DNA from: Bacteroidales bacterium | Lineage (GTDB): Bacteria > Bacteroidota > Bacteroidia > Bacteroidales > WCHB1-69 | Assembly (NCBI GenBank): GCA_024686335.1 | Contig: JAILCI010000003.1 | Coordinates: 1 to 64,000, forward strand | Direction: 5' to 3' | DNA: 64,000 bases | In this document: in pieces, positions 15,117 through 24,147 of the stretch | Layout of the letters: the number at the start of each line of letters is the position of its first letter | Numbering within the stretch: position 1 is the stretch's first letter | Notes under the pieces: model-generated | Database searches by the model: none | What the model was told of the DNA's origin: nothing | What the model saw: the letters and a program-made list of their open reading frames with translations, nothing else | Made by a program: the position numbers and the translations under genes

Positions 15117-17249
15117 TTATTGTTTAATTATTTTATCGGTTTTAAGGACCCGTTGATCCTGCATAAATTTCAACATATAGACACCAGGCTGATATTGGCT
15201 GAGATCCATATAAGCCTGAACAGGCACCACCTGAAGCAGACGACCATAGACATCGTACACTTGGCAAGTCACATCTGTAAGTTGATCAAGACCATCGACA
15301 TAAAGCATTCCTGTAGTCGGGTTTGGATAGCATTTCAGCCCAGTCTCTGAATGATCAGATATAGCAGAGTGGTCAAAATATTTGCCGAGTACTGGGCGAA
15401 TCATCGGAGCTCCTTGGAGAATAGATGTATGCCATGCGGAAGATGTCTTGTAGAAGACATGCTGGCTGGCATCATTATTCTGGTCAAAACCAATGTTAAG
15501 TTGAGTGCTATGGGTTTGATTGAATCCCACATAAAATGTCCCTTCTACGAGGATCGGTTCTTCCAGATAATAACTGACAAAATCGAGATACTCCGCTCCG
15601 TGATTAGGCAACTGAGCAGGCAGAGAGTAAAGGACCTCGCCAGGCTGTCCATTGTTATCGCCCCAAACCATCAGCGTAAATTCTGCAAAATTCTCATCGT
15701 TCAGTGCACTGTTGAACCACATACGCACGCTACGAAGAGAGTCAGGCTGAGCTAATGTGAATTGGATAGCCAACGAAGCATCGGGATTGGTCATCGTAGA
15801 GAGTACAGAATAACCAGCCTCCGCAGTCCCGTCATCATAGGCATAATAGTTATAAAATTTCTGCTCAAAACGGCAGGTATCATTTGCCAAACACTCATCA
15901 TTAGCACCTTCCATTCTGAAAACATGGGTAATGTAATAAGTTGCACTATCGGCCCCGTCATATTCGTACGCAAAGTTTATAGCCGGCTCAGCGTGATACT
16001 GATATTGATGCAATCCCGACTCATGATAAGGCTGCGCATTTTCATTATTGACTGTCGAAGTATATACATGAGTGTTAGGCGCCTTCCTGACGGAATAGTT
16101 GTAGAAAGTATTCTTCACTCCAGCGGAAATATTGGCCAACTCGTTATGGAAGGTCGTAGCCATATCAGAAGCACGAAATTGATTCCAAGGCATAGATTGG
16201 TACTGAGCCAAAGCGGATGTAGTCGGGCTCACAAAGGTGACATCGTTAGGATAAATATCCTGGACATGACGGTTTACATCCAGTTGAACATAGTCCAAAT
16301 GCCACTGGTCGCAGTTACTTGCCCAACCAGTCATATTCGCACTCCATGAATCAAGGTCTAGACTAGCATAATTGCGAAAACGGAACTGGAAATTGGAACG
16401 GAAATACTGAGGATCAGTGATTGGGATCATCACCTGTTTGAAATATTCCAGAGGATTTTCTGCAAGCCAAGCGTCAAGAGTAGTGCCATCCGTAGACCAA
16501 ACCTCATTCCACACATACTCCGGACCAAAGAGAGAGTCGGTAGGCATCTGGATAATTTCACCGGCAAAAGCATTACTTTCAAAGATATAGATGCAACCCG
16601 GCATAAAAGGATTCGGAATAGTATCTCCAGCAATATAATACTGACCCTCCTCAATGACATAATCGCCATAGGAAAAACCGATGAAGACTTCCTGACCAGT
16701 GGCATAACCAAACTCCAAAATGAGCCTATCTTCTGTCTCAGGAGCATCGCCAATACGGCCCCATGCGACGGCTGGTTGCACCTTGCATCCGCCACCAGGC
16801 TGATAATAGAAACTGAAATAGAGAGAATCTCCCACATACATAGGACGGTGGAAAGTGAAATTGCTATCGAGGCGGATAGGTTTAGAAGTCAGGGTGTCGG
16901 CAGCAAACGGATTGCGGTCAGCATGGCTGTAGATGTCTCCATTCTCGTTGATAGCATCAAGCGTGACCACTCCAATGGAGGGAGGATATACTGGATATGT
17001 TGCATTGACAAAACCTTGACGATCTGCCCAAAGCTTCTCACTAGGATAGCCTATATATCCAGAAAAATCATCAAAGAAAGGCAACTTGACAGCCTCGCCA
17101 TTTTTCTGGGAAAGTCCACGGTACCGTTCTGCCTCTTTTTGAATCTTCACATTGTGAGACAACCCCGTCAGTACTTCCTGAGCGTAGGTTGGACTAATCA
17201 ATATAGCAGAAAGAGTCAGTATAACGACTAATATCTTCAAAAATCTCAT
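15117..17249 (-). CDS. Secreted protein with T9SS sorting domain
   Basis: 710 residues. A signal peptide (about 1-23, ending in SPTYAQ) leads to a large region with beta-rich, Tyr/Asp/Asn-rich composition and no recognised catalytic motif. The last 75 or so residues form a type A sorting domain: CYPNPTTGMLYVDG, VYDVYGRLL, GVYMLKF and a basic end KTDKIIKQ. Family knowledge: such proteins cross the outer membrane by the type IX system and are released or anchored to surface polysaccharide. It sits between a PASTA-protein gene and an exonuclease gene on the same strand. The function of the main body is unknown. Confidence 0.85.
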   Translation of the reverse strand: MRFLKILVVILTLSAILISPTYAQEVLTGLSHNVKIQKEAERYRGLSQKNGEAVKLPFFDDFSGYIGYPSEKLWADRQGFVNATYPVYPPSIGVVTLDAINENGDIYSHADRNPFAADTLTSKPIRLDSNFTFHRPMYVGDSLYFSFYYQPGGGCKVQPAVAWGRIGDAPETEDRLILEFGYATGQEVFIGFSYGDYVIEEGQYYIAGDTIPNPFMPGCIYIFESNAFAGEIIQMPTDSLFGPEYVWNEVWSTDGTTLDAWLAENPLEYFKQVMIPITDPQYFRSNFQFRFRNYASLDLDSWSANMTGWASNCDQWHLDYVQLDVNRHVQDIYPNDVTFVSPTTSALAQYQSMPWNQFRASDMATTFHNELANISAGVKNTFYNYSVRKAPNTHVYTSTVNNENAQPYHESGLHQYQYHAEPAINFAYEYDGADSATYYITHVFRMEGANDECLANDTCRFEQKFYNYYAYDDGTAEAGYSVLSTMTNPDASLAIQFTLAQPDSLRSVRMWFNSALNDENFAEFTLMVWGDNNGQPGEVLYSLPAQLPNHGAEYLDFVSYYLEEPILVEGTFYVGFNQTHSTQLNIGFDQNNDASQHVFYKTSSAWHTSILQGAPMIRPVLGKYFDHSAISDHSETGLKCYPNPTTGMLYVDGLDQLTDVTCQVYDVYGRLLQVVPVQAYMDLSQYQPGVYMLKFMQDQRVLKTDKIIKQ

Positions 17250-17273
17250 TATTCTTTCCTTTGTCTTTAAGGG

Positions 17274-17864
17274 TTATTCTTCAGCAGGGATAGAGTCAGG
17301 CAACACATTAATATTCTTTCCGACAACGAGAGTTATCTTCTCACCCATCTTGATGTCAAGTCCGGCACCTACCGTGTGGCCTTTGTAAAGCACGTCGAGC
17401 ACCAAGTTTTCATAAGGACTAGGTTTCTCAATAACTCTTTCCAAGATAAGGCCTTGTGACTCCAGCATAATTTTAGCTTGGCTCAGAGGTATCTCTTTCA
17501 ATTCAGGTAATTTGATGGTAGGAGGCTCTGCAGCTGCAACTGTCAAATAGACTTTACGGCCACGCTTTACTTTCTCTCCGGCAGCAGGATCTTGAACAAG
17601 AACCGCACCTGGAGTTGCTCCCTCTTCGTAGCGTTGCTCGTTAACAACAAAGATAAAACCTTCTTTGCTACGAGTTTGAGTTAATGTTTGTGACAACTGA
17701 CCACGATAGTCGGGCATCTCAAACTCCTTACCATGACGAGTAAAGACACGAAGGAAAAGAGCCGCCAGAAAAAGCAGAGCAAAAGAGACTACTACCGCCA
17801 AAAGTATCTGGAACCAGACACTCCGAACTGAGAATTTATGTGTTGACTTCTTACTCATTTTCAA
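17274..17864 (-). CDS. Membrane-anchored PASTA-domain protein
   Basis: 196 residues. One membrane helix (about 17-39) is followed by two PASTA repeats outside the cytoplasm (about 48-115 and 117-185), each with a DPAAGEKVKRG-like or HTVGAGLDIKMGE-like turn. PASTA domains bind peptidoglycan fragments or partner proteins and occur on penicillin-binding proteins and Ser/Thr kinases. Here no enzyme domain is attached. Its promoter, CAAAAGTA on the plus strand at 17914-17921, reads TACTTTTG on the minus strand. It heads an apparent three-gene run with the T9SS protein and the exonuclease. Confidence 0.87.
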   Translation of the reverse strand: MKMSKKSTHKFSVRSVWFQILLAVVVSFALLFLAALFLRVFTRHGKEFEMPDYRGQLSQTLTQTRSKEGFIFVVNEQRYEEGATPGAVLVQDPAAGEKVKRGRKVYLTVAAAEPPTIKLPELKEIPLSQAKIMLESQGLILERVIEKPSPYENLVLDVLYKGHTVGAGLDIKMGEKITLVVGKNINVLPDSIPAEE

Positions 17865-17990
17865 AACAATATTTTAATAACTACAAAATTCATATTATAT
17901 TGTATAAAGAGTGCAAAAGTACTATTTTTTACGCAAACTAGGAGCTCATAATTATTTTTCGATTTTAGTCGGAAAAACGATTTTTTAATG

Positions 17991-17998
17991 TACCTTTG
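17991..17998 (+). promoter_or_regulatory. -7 promoter motif (TACCTTTG)
   Basis: TACCTTTG lies 22 bp before ATG 18021. Because it would fall inside a longer frame beginning at 17988, it supports the shorter start. Confidence 0.55.
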
Positions 17999-18020
17999 CA
18001 ACTCAAAAAATAAGTATTGT

Positions 18021-18635
18021 ATGTATCTGGATGAAGACCTGTTCATAGACTTTTTAAACCAAAGAGAGATTCTTTGGACAGGTATCAACTTCACGTTGGC
18101 AAAGCTGACAAAAAAAGGCTTTGAGTATCCTCAAGATGTACTGCAATACTACTTTAACGGATGGAACACCTCAACTATCAACAATCAGAAAAAATACGAT
18201 ATCCGGTTAAGTTTCCAAAAGCCAATCATGCATTATGACCTGTCACTGGTCACCAAACTGAACAAGAGCACCAAGGTCTCGAATCTGCTCACTGACGTGA
18301 TATCCCATCAAGATATCCACAACGAGGATCAGATCCGTGATTACATCTCCAGCCTATCAATACAGTCTGAAGTACCTTATGGGCTCACATTCTTGGTAGA
18401 ATATTTCGACTCGAACTCCAAACGTGCCTCCATTTGGGTGGTTATTTTCAAAACAGGCACTATGGAGACGGTTCTAACAGAGAACTTTCTTCTCAAACCC
18501 AGCGGTTTCGGAACCAGCAACTATTGGGGCAGAACCTTCTACGACATTTTATTTGAAATTAAAACCTCGGCCTTCCTACGCTGGAAAAATCTGGTACAGC
18601 AACGTATCTCAGAACAGTCTGGTCAAGGCCATTAA
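18021..18635 (+). CDS. Conserved-looking protein of unknown function
   Basis: About 204 residues from ATG at 18021; the promoter motif at 17991-17998 argues against the longer start at 17988. There is no signal peptide or membrane helix. The sequence is mixed alpha/beta, with a middle part PYGLTFLVEYFDSNSKRAS and a C-terminal GTSNYWGRTFYDILFE that suggest a compact cytoplasmic domain. I do not recognise a family. It ends 11 bp before the phosphohexomutase gene and is probably cotranscribed with it. Confidence 0.6.
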   Translation: MYLDEDLFIDFLNQREILWTGINFTLAKLTKKGFEYPQDVLQYYFNGWNTSTINNQKKYDIRLSFQKPIMHYDLSLVTKLNKSTKVSNLLTDVISHQDIHNEDQIRDYISSLSIQSEVPYGLTFLVEYFDSNSKRASIWVVIFKTGTMETVLTENFLLKPSGFGTSNYWGRTFYDILFEIKTSAFLRWKNLVQQRISEQSGQGH

Positions 18636-18646
18636 ACACTGATATT

Positions 18647-19996
18647 ATGGGAGCATTTAAAGCATACGATTTCCGAGGAATATTTGGAAAAGATTTTGAC
18701 CTGGACACTGTCTACAAATTCGGTTTTTTCTTGCCGTCATTACTGCATGCAGACAAAGTGTTGATCGGTTATGACATGCGCACCTCCACACCGGCTATTT
18801 TTGAGGCATTGGCGAAAGGCATTAATGATGCTGGTGTAGATGTCTATTGCATGGGATTGACTACGACGCCTATGGTCTACTATTTCACGGCACGCCATCA
18901 TTTTGACGCATCTGTGATGATTACCGCCTCCCACAACCCCAAGGAGTACAATGGTCTGAAAGTTTCCACCACTAATGCGTTGCCCGTTGGTTATGACACT
19001 GGATTAGGCGAACTGGAGCGACGCATTCGCGAAGAGCAAGTCGTTGCGACTGCTCAAAAAGGGAAGATTGTCAATTATGATGTTAAGGCGGAGTACCTCG
19101 AGTTCCTCTCTAAATATCATCACGACCTTAGCAACTTAAACATGGTCATCGACTGTAGTAATGGCATGGCCTCCATTCTCGTCAAGGAGGTCTTTGGCGA
19201 AACACCAGACTATCTTTTTGACACATTGGACGGCACGTTTCCTAACCACGAGGCAAACCCGTTGGAACTGGACAATATCGTTGCCCTACAAGAACGAGTT
19301 CGTGAGACAAAGGCCGATATCGGTGTAGTTTTCGACGGCGACGCCGACCGCGTCATGTTCGTGGATGAGCACGGCGACTTTATCCCACCAGATTTGATTA
19401 TAGCTGTATTGGGTCACTACTTCCTCGAAGAAAAACACTATAGTGGTAAAATCATCCAAGATATCCGAACTTCCAAGTCCGTCAGCGAGTACCTGGAGAA
19501 GATGGGCGGTGAGATGGAAATATGGCGCGTGGGAAGGGCTTATGCCGCCATGAAGCTGCGCGAGATTGACGGCTCCTTCGGAGGTGAGTACGCAGGCCAC
19601 TACTATTTCCGCGACTTTTTCTACTCCGACTCCGCCATGATCGCCTCTCAAGTGGCACTCTATATCTTTAGTAAAATGAAGAGAGAAGGCATTTCAGTAT
19701 CACAACTTATTGGCAAGATACGTCAATATGCCAACTCGGGCGAAATAAACTTCACCATCGAGGAGAAAAAGGCAGCTATGGAGGCTGTGAAAGATTACTG
19801 CTGTGCTCAAGAGACTCCTGTCAAGATTATGGATTTCGACGGCTACCGCGTTGAGTTTGAGGACTGGTGGTTCAATATCCGTCCATCCAACACAGAACCT
19901 TACCTCCGCTTACTGATGGAAGCACGCAATCAAGAGTTACTGGATCAGAAATTCCAGATGATAGACCAAATCATGACCCCATTTAAGGTCAAATAG
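18647..19996 (+). CDS. Phosphomannomutase/phosphoglucomutase
   Basis: 449 residues, usual length for the alpha-D-phosphohexomutase family. It interconverts hexose 1- and 6-phosphates, feeding nucleotide-sugar synthesis. The phosphoserine loop is MITASHNPKEYNG (Ser95), the metal loop is VVFDGDADRVMF, the sugar loop is GGEYAGHYYF, and the phosphate loop is RPSNTEPYLRL. The family cannot be split reliably into mannose- and glucose-specific members by sequence alone, so no symbol is given. Confidence 0.9.
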   Translation: MGAFKAYDFRGIFGKDFDLDTVYKFGFFLPSLLHADKVLIGYDMRTSTPAIFEALAKGINDAGVDVYCMGLTTTPMVYYFTARHHFDASVMITASHNPKEYNGLKVSTTNALPVGYDTGLGELERRIREEQVVATAQKGKIVNYDVKAEYLEFLSKYHHDLSNLNMVIDCSNGMASILVKEVFGETPDYLFDTLDGTFPNHEANPLELDNIVALQERVRETKADIGVVFDGDADRVMFVDEHGDFIPPDLIIAVLGHYFLEEKHYSGKIIQDIRTSKSVSEYLEKMGGEMEIWRVGRAYAAMKLREIDGSFGGEYAGHYYFRDFFYSDSAMIASQVALYIFSKMKREGISVSQLIGKIRQYANSGEINFTIEEKKAAMEAVKDYCCAQETPVKIMDFDGYRVEFEDWWFNIRPSNTEPYLRLLMEARNQELLDQKFQMIDQIMTPFKVK

Positions 19997-19997
19997 G

Positions 19998-21044
19998 TTA
20001 CAAATTCTTGTTAGAGCTAATATAGGCTCGCCATTTCTCAACCACAGCCTGAAAATCGGCAGGCAGTTCGGACTCAAAACGGACGAACTTGCCCGTGGTG
20101 GGGTGTGCAAAGCCGATAGATTTAGCATGCAGCGCCTGGCGAGGCATCAAAGCAAAACAGTTACGGATAAACTGCTGATATTTACTGAAAGTAGTACCCT
20201 TCAAGATACGGTTTCCACCATACGACTCATCGTTGAATAACGGGTGACCGATTGACTGCATATGTACACGAATCTGATGAGTACGGCCAGTCTCCAACTG
20301 ACACTCCACCAAGGTCACATAACCAAAACGCTCTATCACTCGCCAGTGGGTGACAGCATGCTTGCCCTGCTCGCTACCTTCTGGAAATACTGTCATGATC
20401 ATACGGTCTTTGGGGTGACGGCCTACATTACCCACTATAGTGCCGCTATCTTCCTCAAAATCGCCCCAAGCCAGCGCCCAATACTTACGTTCCAAGTCGT
20501 GGTCAAAGAAAACCTTGGCCAAACGCATCTGCGCCAATTCATTTTTAGCTACCACAAGCAATCCTGAAGTGTTTTTATCGATACGATGCACCAAAAGAGG
20601 CTTCACAGGAGAACCGTCGGGGAGTTTCTGGTCACGCAAATAGTAATAGAGTGCATTAACCATAGTACCTGTGAAATTACCGAATGCTGGATGCACCACC
20701 ATGCCAGCCTCCTTGTTGACAATCAACAGATCATCATCTTCATAATCAATCTGCAAAGGAATATTTTCGGGCAGAATCTCCGTATCGCGCGGCGGATTCG
20801 GCATCAGCACCGAGATGACATCGTTAGGATGAACCTTATAGTTCTGCTTCTCCGGTTTACCATTAACCAAGATACAGCCGGCTTTGGCAGCCTGCTGGAC
20901 CTTGTTACGTGAGGTATTTCGGATAAGGTTGAAGAGATATTTGTCGATACGCAGCAGTTCCGTGCCAGGATCTACCACAAAACGGTAATGCTCGTATAAT
21001 TCGTCTTTCTGCTGTTCCTGGAGGTCTAGGTCTTCTATTTGCAT
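19998..21044 (-). CDS. RluA-family rRNA pseudouridine synthase (RluD-like)
   Basis: 348 residues. An N-terminal S4 RNA-binding domain (about 30-95, RIDKYLFNLIRNTSRNKVQ) precedes the catalytic domain with HRIDKNTSGLLVVAKN, whose aspartate is the catalytic residue, then LECQLETGRTHQIRVH and HPLFNDESYGG. Closest by architecture to RluD, which modifies helix 69 of 23S rRNA. Its ATG overlaps the last 10 bases of the upstream gene (21035-21044), so translation is probably coupled. Confidence 0.9.
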   Translation of the reverse strand: MQIEDLDLQEQQKDELYEHYRFVVDPGTELLRIDKYLFNLIRNTSRNKVQQAAKAGCILVNGKPEKQNYKVHPNDVISVLMPNPPRDTEILPENIPLQIDYEDDDLLIVNKEAGMVVHPAFGNFTGTMVNALYYYLRDQKLPDGSPVKPLLVHRIDKNTSGLLVVAKNELAQMRLAKVFFDHDLERKYWALAWGDFEEDSGTIVGNVGRHPKDRMIMTVFPEGSEQGKHAVTHWRVIERFGYVTLVECQLETGRTHQIRVHMQSIGHPLFNDESYGGNRILKGTTFSKYQQFIRNCFALMPRQALHAKSIGFAHPTTGKFVRFESELPADFQAVVEKWRAYISSNKNL

Positions 21045-23488
21045 CCCTTACAAATTATCTTCTTCACATCACTATTTTCCAACACACAAGCCGGTAACTT
21101 GTCAAAGAGACCGCAAAGACGAGCCTCATTCTTCTCCTGAGCAAGTTTAACAGCTTTTGTGAAAAGACTGCTCAGATAAGCTTCCTCACGATGCGCCGCA
21201 ATAGACACATATGAGAAGATAAAGTCCTCTGAAATGGTGGGATCATCCAAGAAAGGATTCATCAAGGAAAGAGCATATTGATAATCATACTGTTTTACAA
21301 AGTAGGAAGCCAATTTGTAAGCATTCTTCCAACTGTCCATCTTAGGATTTCTGATCTCTTTAATCTTTGCAAAAGTGCTCGTGGTAAGAGCAGCTGATTC
21401 CATGCTGGGCGCGACAGTATCCAGATAGTTGATAACCTTAAACTGATACTCCATATTCAACGCATTTACACGGTCCTTAGGAATAGCAGCAATACCATAA
21501 AGACGATCAATGTTAGCCTGGGTCTTAGCAACATCAGCTGTAGAGGTGATGGTGGCAGCCTTCACATCACCAACAGCAGTATTGTAAGACAACAACAGAT
21601 TGGTCGGATTGAGATTGAAAACCTTCGTCATCTCAGCAGCAATCTCCGGAGTCAACTTGGAGGCATAATAATACTGCATGTATAGTTTGTTATTTAGCAA
21701 AGTCTGATACTCTATCTTCTCTGGGATGTTCATCTCTTTGAGGAAAGAGGAGGTGTATTTGCCCTTCTCCACCTGATCCATCATGTAGTTTTCAATAGAC
21801 ATAGCCAATCCGGTATTCTTCTCAGAAAGAGCTTTATTGAATTTCCATGTGGTAAATTTCTGCTCTTGTGCTTTCGTCTCATTGAGGAAAGTCACATAGT
21901 ATTTAATCTCATAGTAACGGCACGGAGCCAAGAAGCCACTATCCAAAGTCTTTAAAGCCCAACTGTCATGCTTCAACTGACTAGCCATTTCGTCCAATTC
22001 TAAGAAACTGAGGTCATAATATTCAGGACTGTTATTGATATTTTTCTTAAACTCTTCATAACAAAAATCATAAGAAGTTTTGACCTTCACATTGGGGTTG
22101 TGAGCCTGAATATCCTTTTTTAGGAAGTCAGCACGTTTTTGCTGAATTTTCTGGTAGTTGGCATCCTTGTAATAGTTTGGAGAGTTGTGGGCAATGATTT
22201 CGACACTATCGACTTTGTACTCCGGCACATCAACCTCTTTCAATTGATCAGCAAAAGCAGCAGTGGTATAATCAGTCTTCTTAAGTTCATACGGGAACTT
22301 AACACTGAAATCACCTGTCTCTTTAGCAGCAACCCACTCGCCCTTTGCCTTGATACCAGTCTCGTCCTTAACGTAAAGAATCTTCTCCTCATAGTCGGCA
22401 GATTTCACCTCCACACGCTTCGGGATGATTGTACGACACACATGATTACCCTCTTTGAGTACCAATACGTGAACATCCAAATCTGCGTCTTCAGGAATCT
22501 CCTCAGGGATTTCTGTCAACTTGACAATCATCTTACCACTCTTCAAGTTCTTGTTCTCATTCATCTCCATCATCTTCTCAAAAGTAATCGGTTTAGTGAT
22601 GAAGCCTCTATATGGAAGATCGTAGTCGGATGTTGCGTTTTCACAGGCATAGTTGCTCTGTTGAACGAGGTCAATGACAATAGCATCACCCTCTTTGCCT
22701 ATGAGTTTCTTCAATCCCTTGTAGTCGTTGCACTCAAGATATACTGCACCATCTTTATGGATACTAACATATTCTGACAGAACTTCAAGACCTGGCTCAT
22801 CAGCGCACTTCTTGCAAAGCTTATCATCATATAATTTCACACCATTAGCAGACTTTGAATATGGTAAATCCTTTACACCGTATCCTGGTTTGTTAATATT
22901 AAAAGCACGATCATTGGCAAAAATGCATGAAAAATACATATTTCTCATCATCAAATCCGTGTTGAAACCAATACCAAGATAGGTATAACGGGCATCTAAC
23001 ATGACAGCAGCCGTTTTCAAGTTTTTCAAGAAATACTGCACCGTTGCAAGGCAAAGATCATAGTAAGAATACTCCTTTTCACCTAGATATGCCTTCGTCT
23101 TTGCTATCAACTCTTCACCATTTCCAGCCAAACCATACTTGCGCAAACGATAATAGGTGGTCTTGTAAGGTGCCACATTCTCTAGCGTACGCTCATCCTT
23201 AGAAGCCTGATAATCAGCCTGAAAACGCGATGTAGAATCCAATGACTCATCATGTTTCATCTTAGGGAGAAAACTGTACTCTTGACGTGCCAAATCAATC
23301 ATATCTGACAAGCAATTGTACAGGATAGTCTCATCATAATTGTTGGGCGCAAAATTACGGACATATTTTGCATTTTCCTTTAATGATTCCGGATTGAATT
23401 CCAAATAGGGATTCTCCGTCTGTGCACTCAGCATATTGCTGAATATCAACATTATGACAGTTAGAAAAAGGGTAGATTTTTTTATCAT
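21035..23488 (-). CDS. Large exported protein of unknown function
   Basis: About 817 residues from the ATG at 23488; the nineteen residues before it in the open frame lack a start context, and MIKKSTLFLTVIMLIFSNMLSAQ is a good signal peptide. The mature protein is rich in Lys, Glu, Tyr and Asn, with many helical stretches. A segment starting VDSVEIIAHNSPNYY and continuing QQKRADFLKKDIQ resembles the peptidoglycan-binding OmpA-like fold only loosely. I do not recognise a family with confidence. It is likely periplasmic or surface-exposed and is translationally coupled to the pseudouridine synthase gene. Confidence 0.65.
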   Translation of the reverse strand: MIKKSTLFLTVIMLIFSNMLSAQTENPYLEFNPESLKENAKYVRNFAPNNYDETILYNCLSDMIDLARQEYSFLPKMKHDESLDSTSRFQADYQASKDERTLENVAPYKTTYYRLRKYGLAGNGEELIAKTKAYLGEKEYSYYDLCLATVQYFLKNLKTAAVMLDARYTYLGIGFNTDLMMRNMYFSCIFANDRAFNINKPGYGVKDLPYSKSANGVKLYDDKLCKKCADEPGLEVLSEYVSIHKDGAVYLECNDYKGLKKLIGKEGDAIVIDLVQQSNYACENATSDYDLPYRGFITKPITFEKMMEMNENKNLKSGKMIVKLTEIPEEIPEDADLDVHVLVLKEGNHVCRTIIPKRVEVKSADYEEKILYVKDETGIKAKGEWVAAKETGDFSVKFPYELKKTDYTTAAFADQLKEVDVPEYKVDSVEIIAHNSPNYYKDANYQKIQQKRADFLKKDIQAHNPNVKVKTSYDFCYEEFKKNINNSPEYYDLSFLELDEMASQLKHDSWALKTLDSGFLAPCRYYEIKYYVTFLNETKAQEQKFTTWKFNKALSEKNTGLAMSIENYMMDQVEKGKYTSSFLKEMNIPEKIEYQTLLNNKLYMQYYYASKLTPEIAAEMTKVFNLNPTNLLLSYNTAVGDVKAATITSTADVAKTQANIDRLYGIAAIPKDRVNALNMEYQFKVINYLDTVAPSMESAALTTSTFAKIKEIRNPKMDSWKNAYKLASYFVKQYDYQYALSLMNPFLDDPTISEDFIFSYVSIAAHREEAYLSSLFTKAVKLAQEKNEARLCGLFDKLPACVLENSDVKKIICKGCK

Positions 23489-23864
23489 AACAATATTATT
23501 TTTATTATCAACTTTAAAGAAAGCAATAATAATAAAAAATATCAAAGATTCGGCAAGAAAAAATGAAAGAAAGTTTGAATCGAATCATAATCACATGAAT
23601 ACAGGCACAAACACTATTTTCGCGTAAGAATTGCAGGATTTTCACCCAAATATGTTGATAAGTTAGCCGCAAACAAGTTCATTTTGAGACTTTATGATAA
23701 AATTATAATAGATAAAATAAATATATATATAGTTATAAATCAACAATTTATAATCGTAAAACTATGAAATTTTGGATTTTTTATAAAAAAGGTCAGAGGC
23801 GTTTGGTGAAAAGAAAAAAAATTGTATTTTTGCCGTCCTTAAAAATGACAAAAACTCTAGAGCA
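23489..23864. other. AT-rich intergenic region before rpmH
   Basis: 376 bases between divergent genes. It is AT-rich, with a TA-repeat patch near 23722-23732. Apart from the rpmH promoter motif I see nothing in it. Confidence 0.6.
23825..23832 (+). promoter_or_regulatory. -7 promoter motif (TATTTTTG) of rpmH
   Basis: TATTTTTG lies 32 bp before the L34 start codon. Confidence 0.65.
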
Positions 23865-24023
23865 ATGAAAAGAACATATCAACCTTCAAACACGAGACGG
23901 AGACATAAACACGGTTTCAGAGAGAGAATGTCAACCGCTAATGGTCGCCGCGTTTTAGCCGCTCGCAGAGCAAAAGGCAGAAAGAAATTGACTGTATCCG
24001 ACGAAAGTCTGGGCAGAAAATAA
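23865..24023 (+). CDS. rpmH: 50S ribosomal protein L34
   Basis: 52 residues, very basic and of standard length. It starts [19 protein letters not shown], continues with [16 protein letters not shown], and ends in an acidic-basic tail [10 protein letters not shown]34 is a small structural protein of the large ribosomal subunit. In many bacteria rpmH lies beside rnpA and dnaA; here it stands alone, ahead of the surA-like operon, with its own promoter and a terminator-like hairpin. Confidence 0.96.
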   Translation: MKRTYQPSNTRRRHKHGFRERMSTANGRRVLAARRAKGRKKLTVSDESLGRK

Positions 24024-24056
24024 TCTTCCTCACTGCGGGATATGACTGAATGAATT

Positions 24057-24086
24057 AAAAAAGAAGGCATTTGTCTTCTTTTTTTT
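24057..24086 (+). terminator. Terminator after rpmH
   Basis: AAAAGAAG and CTTCTTTT pair across GCATTTGT-type loop bases, followed by a T-run to 24086. Confidence 0.7.
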
Positions 24087-24147
24087 GTATTTTCGCACTT
24101 TGATTTTTTCAAGGGTCAGAACCCTTCTAAAGAAGCGAATGTTCAGT

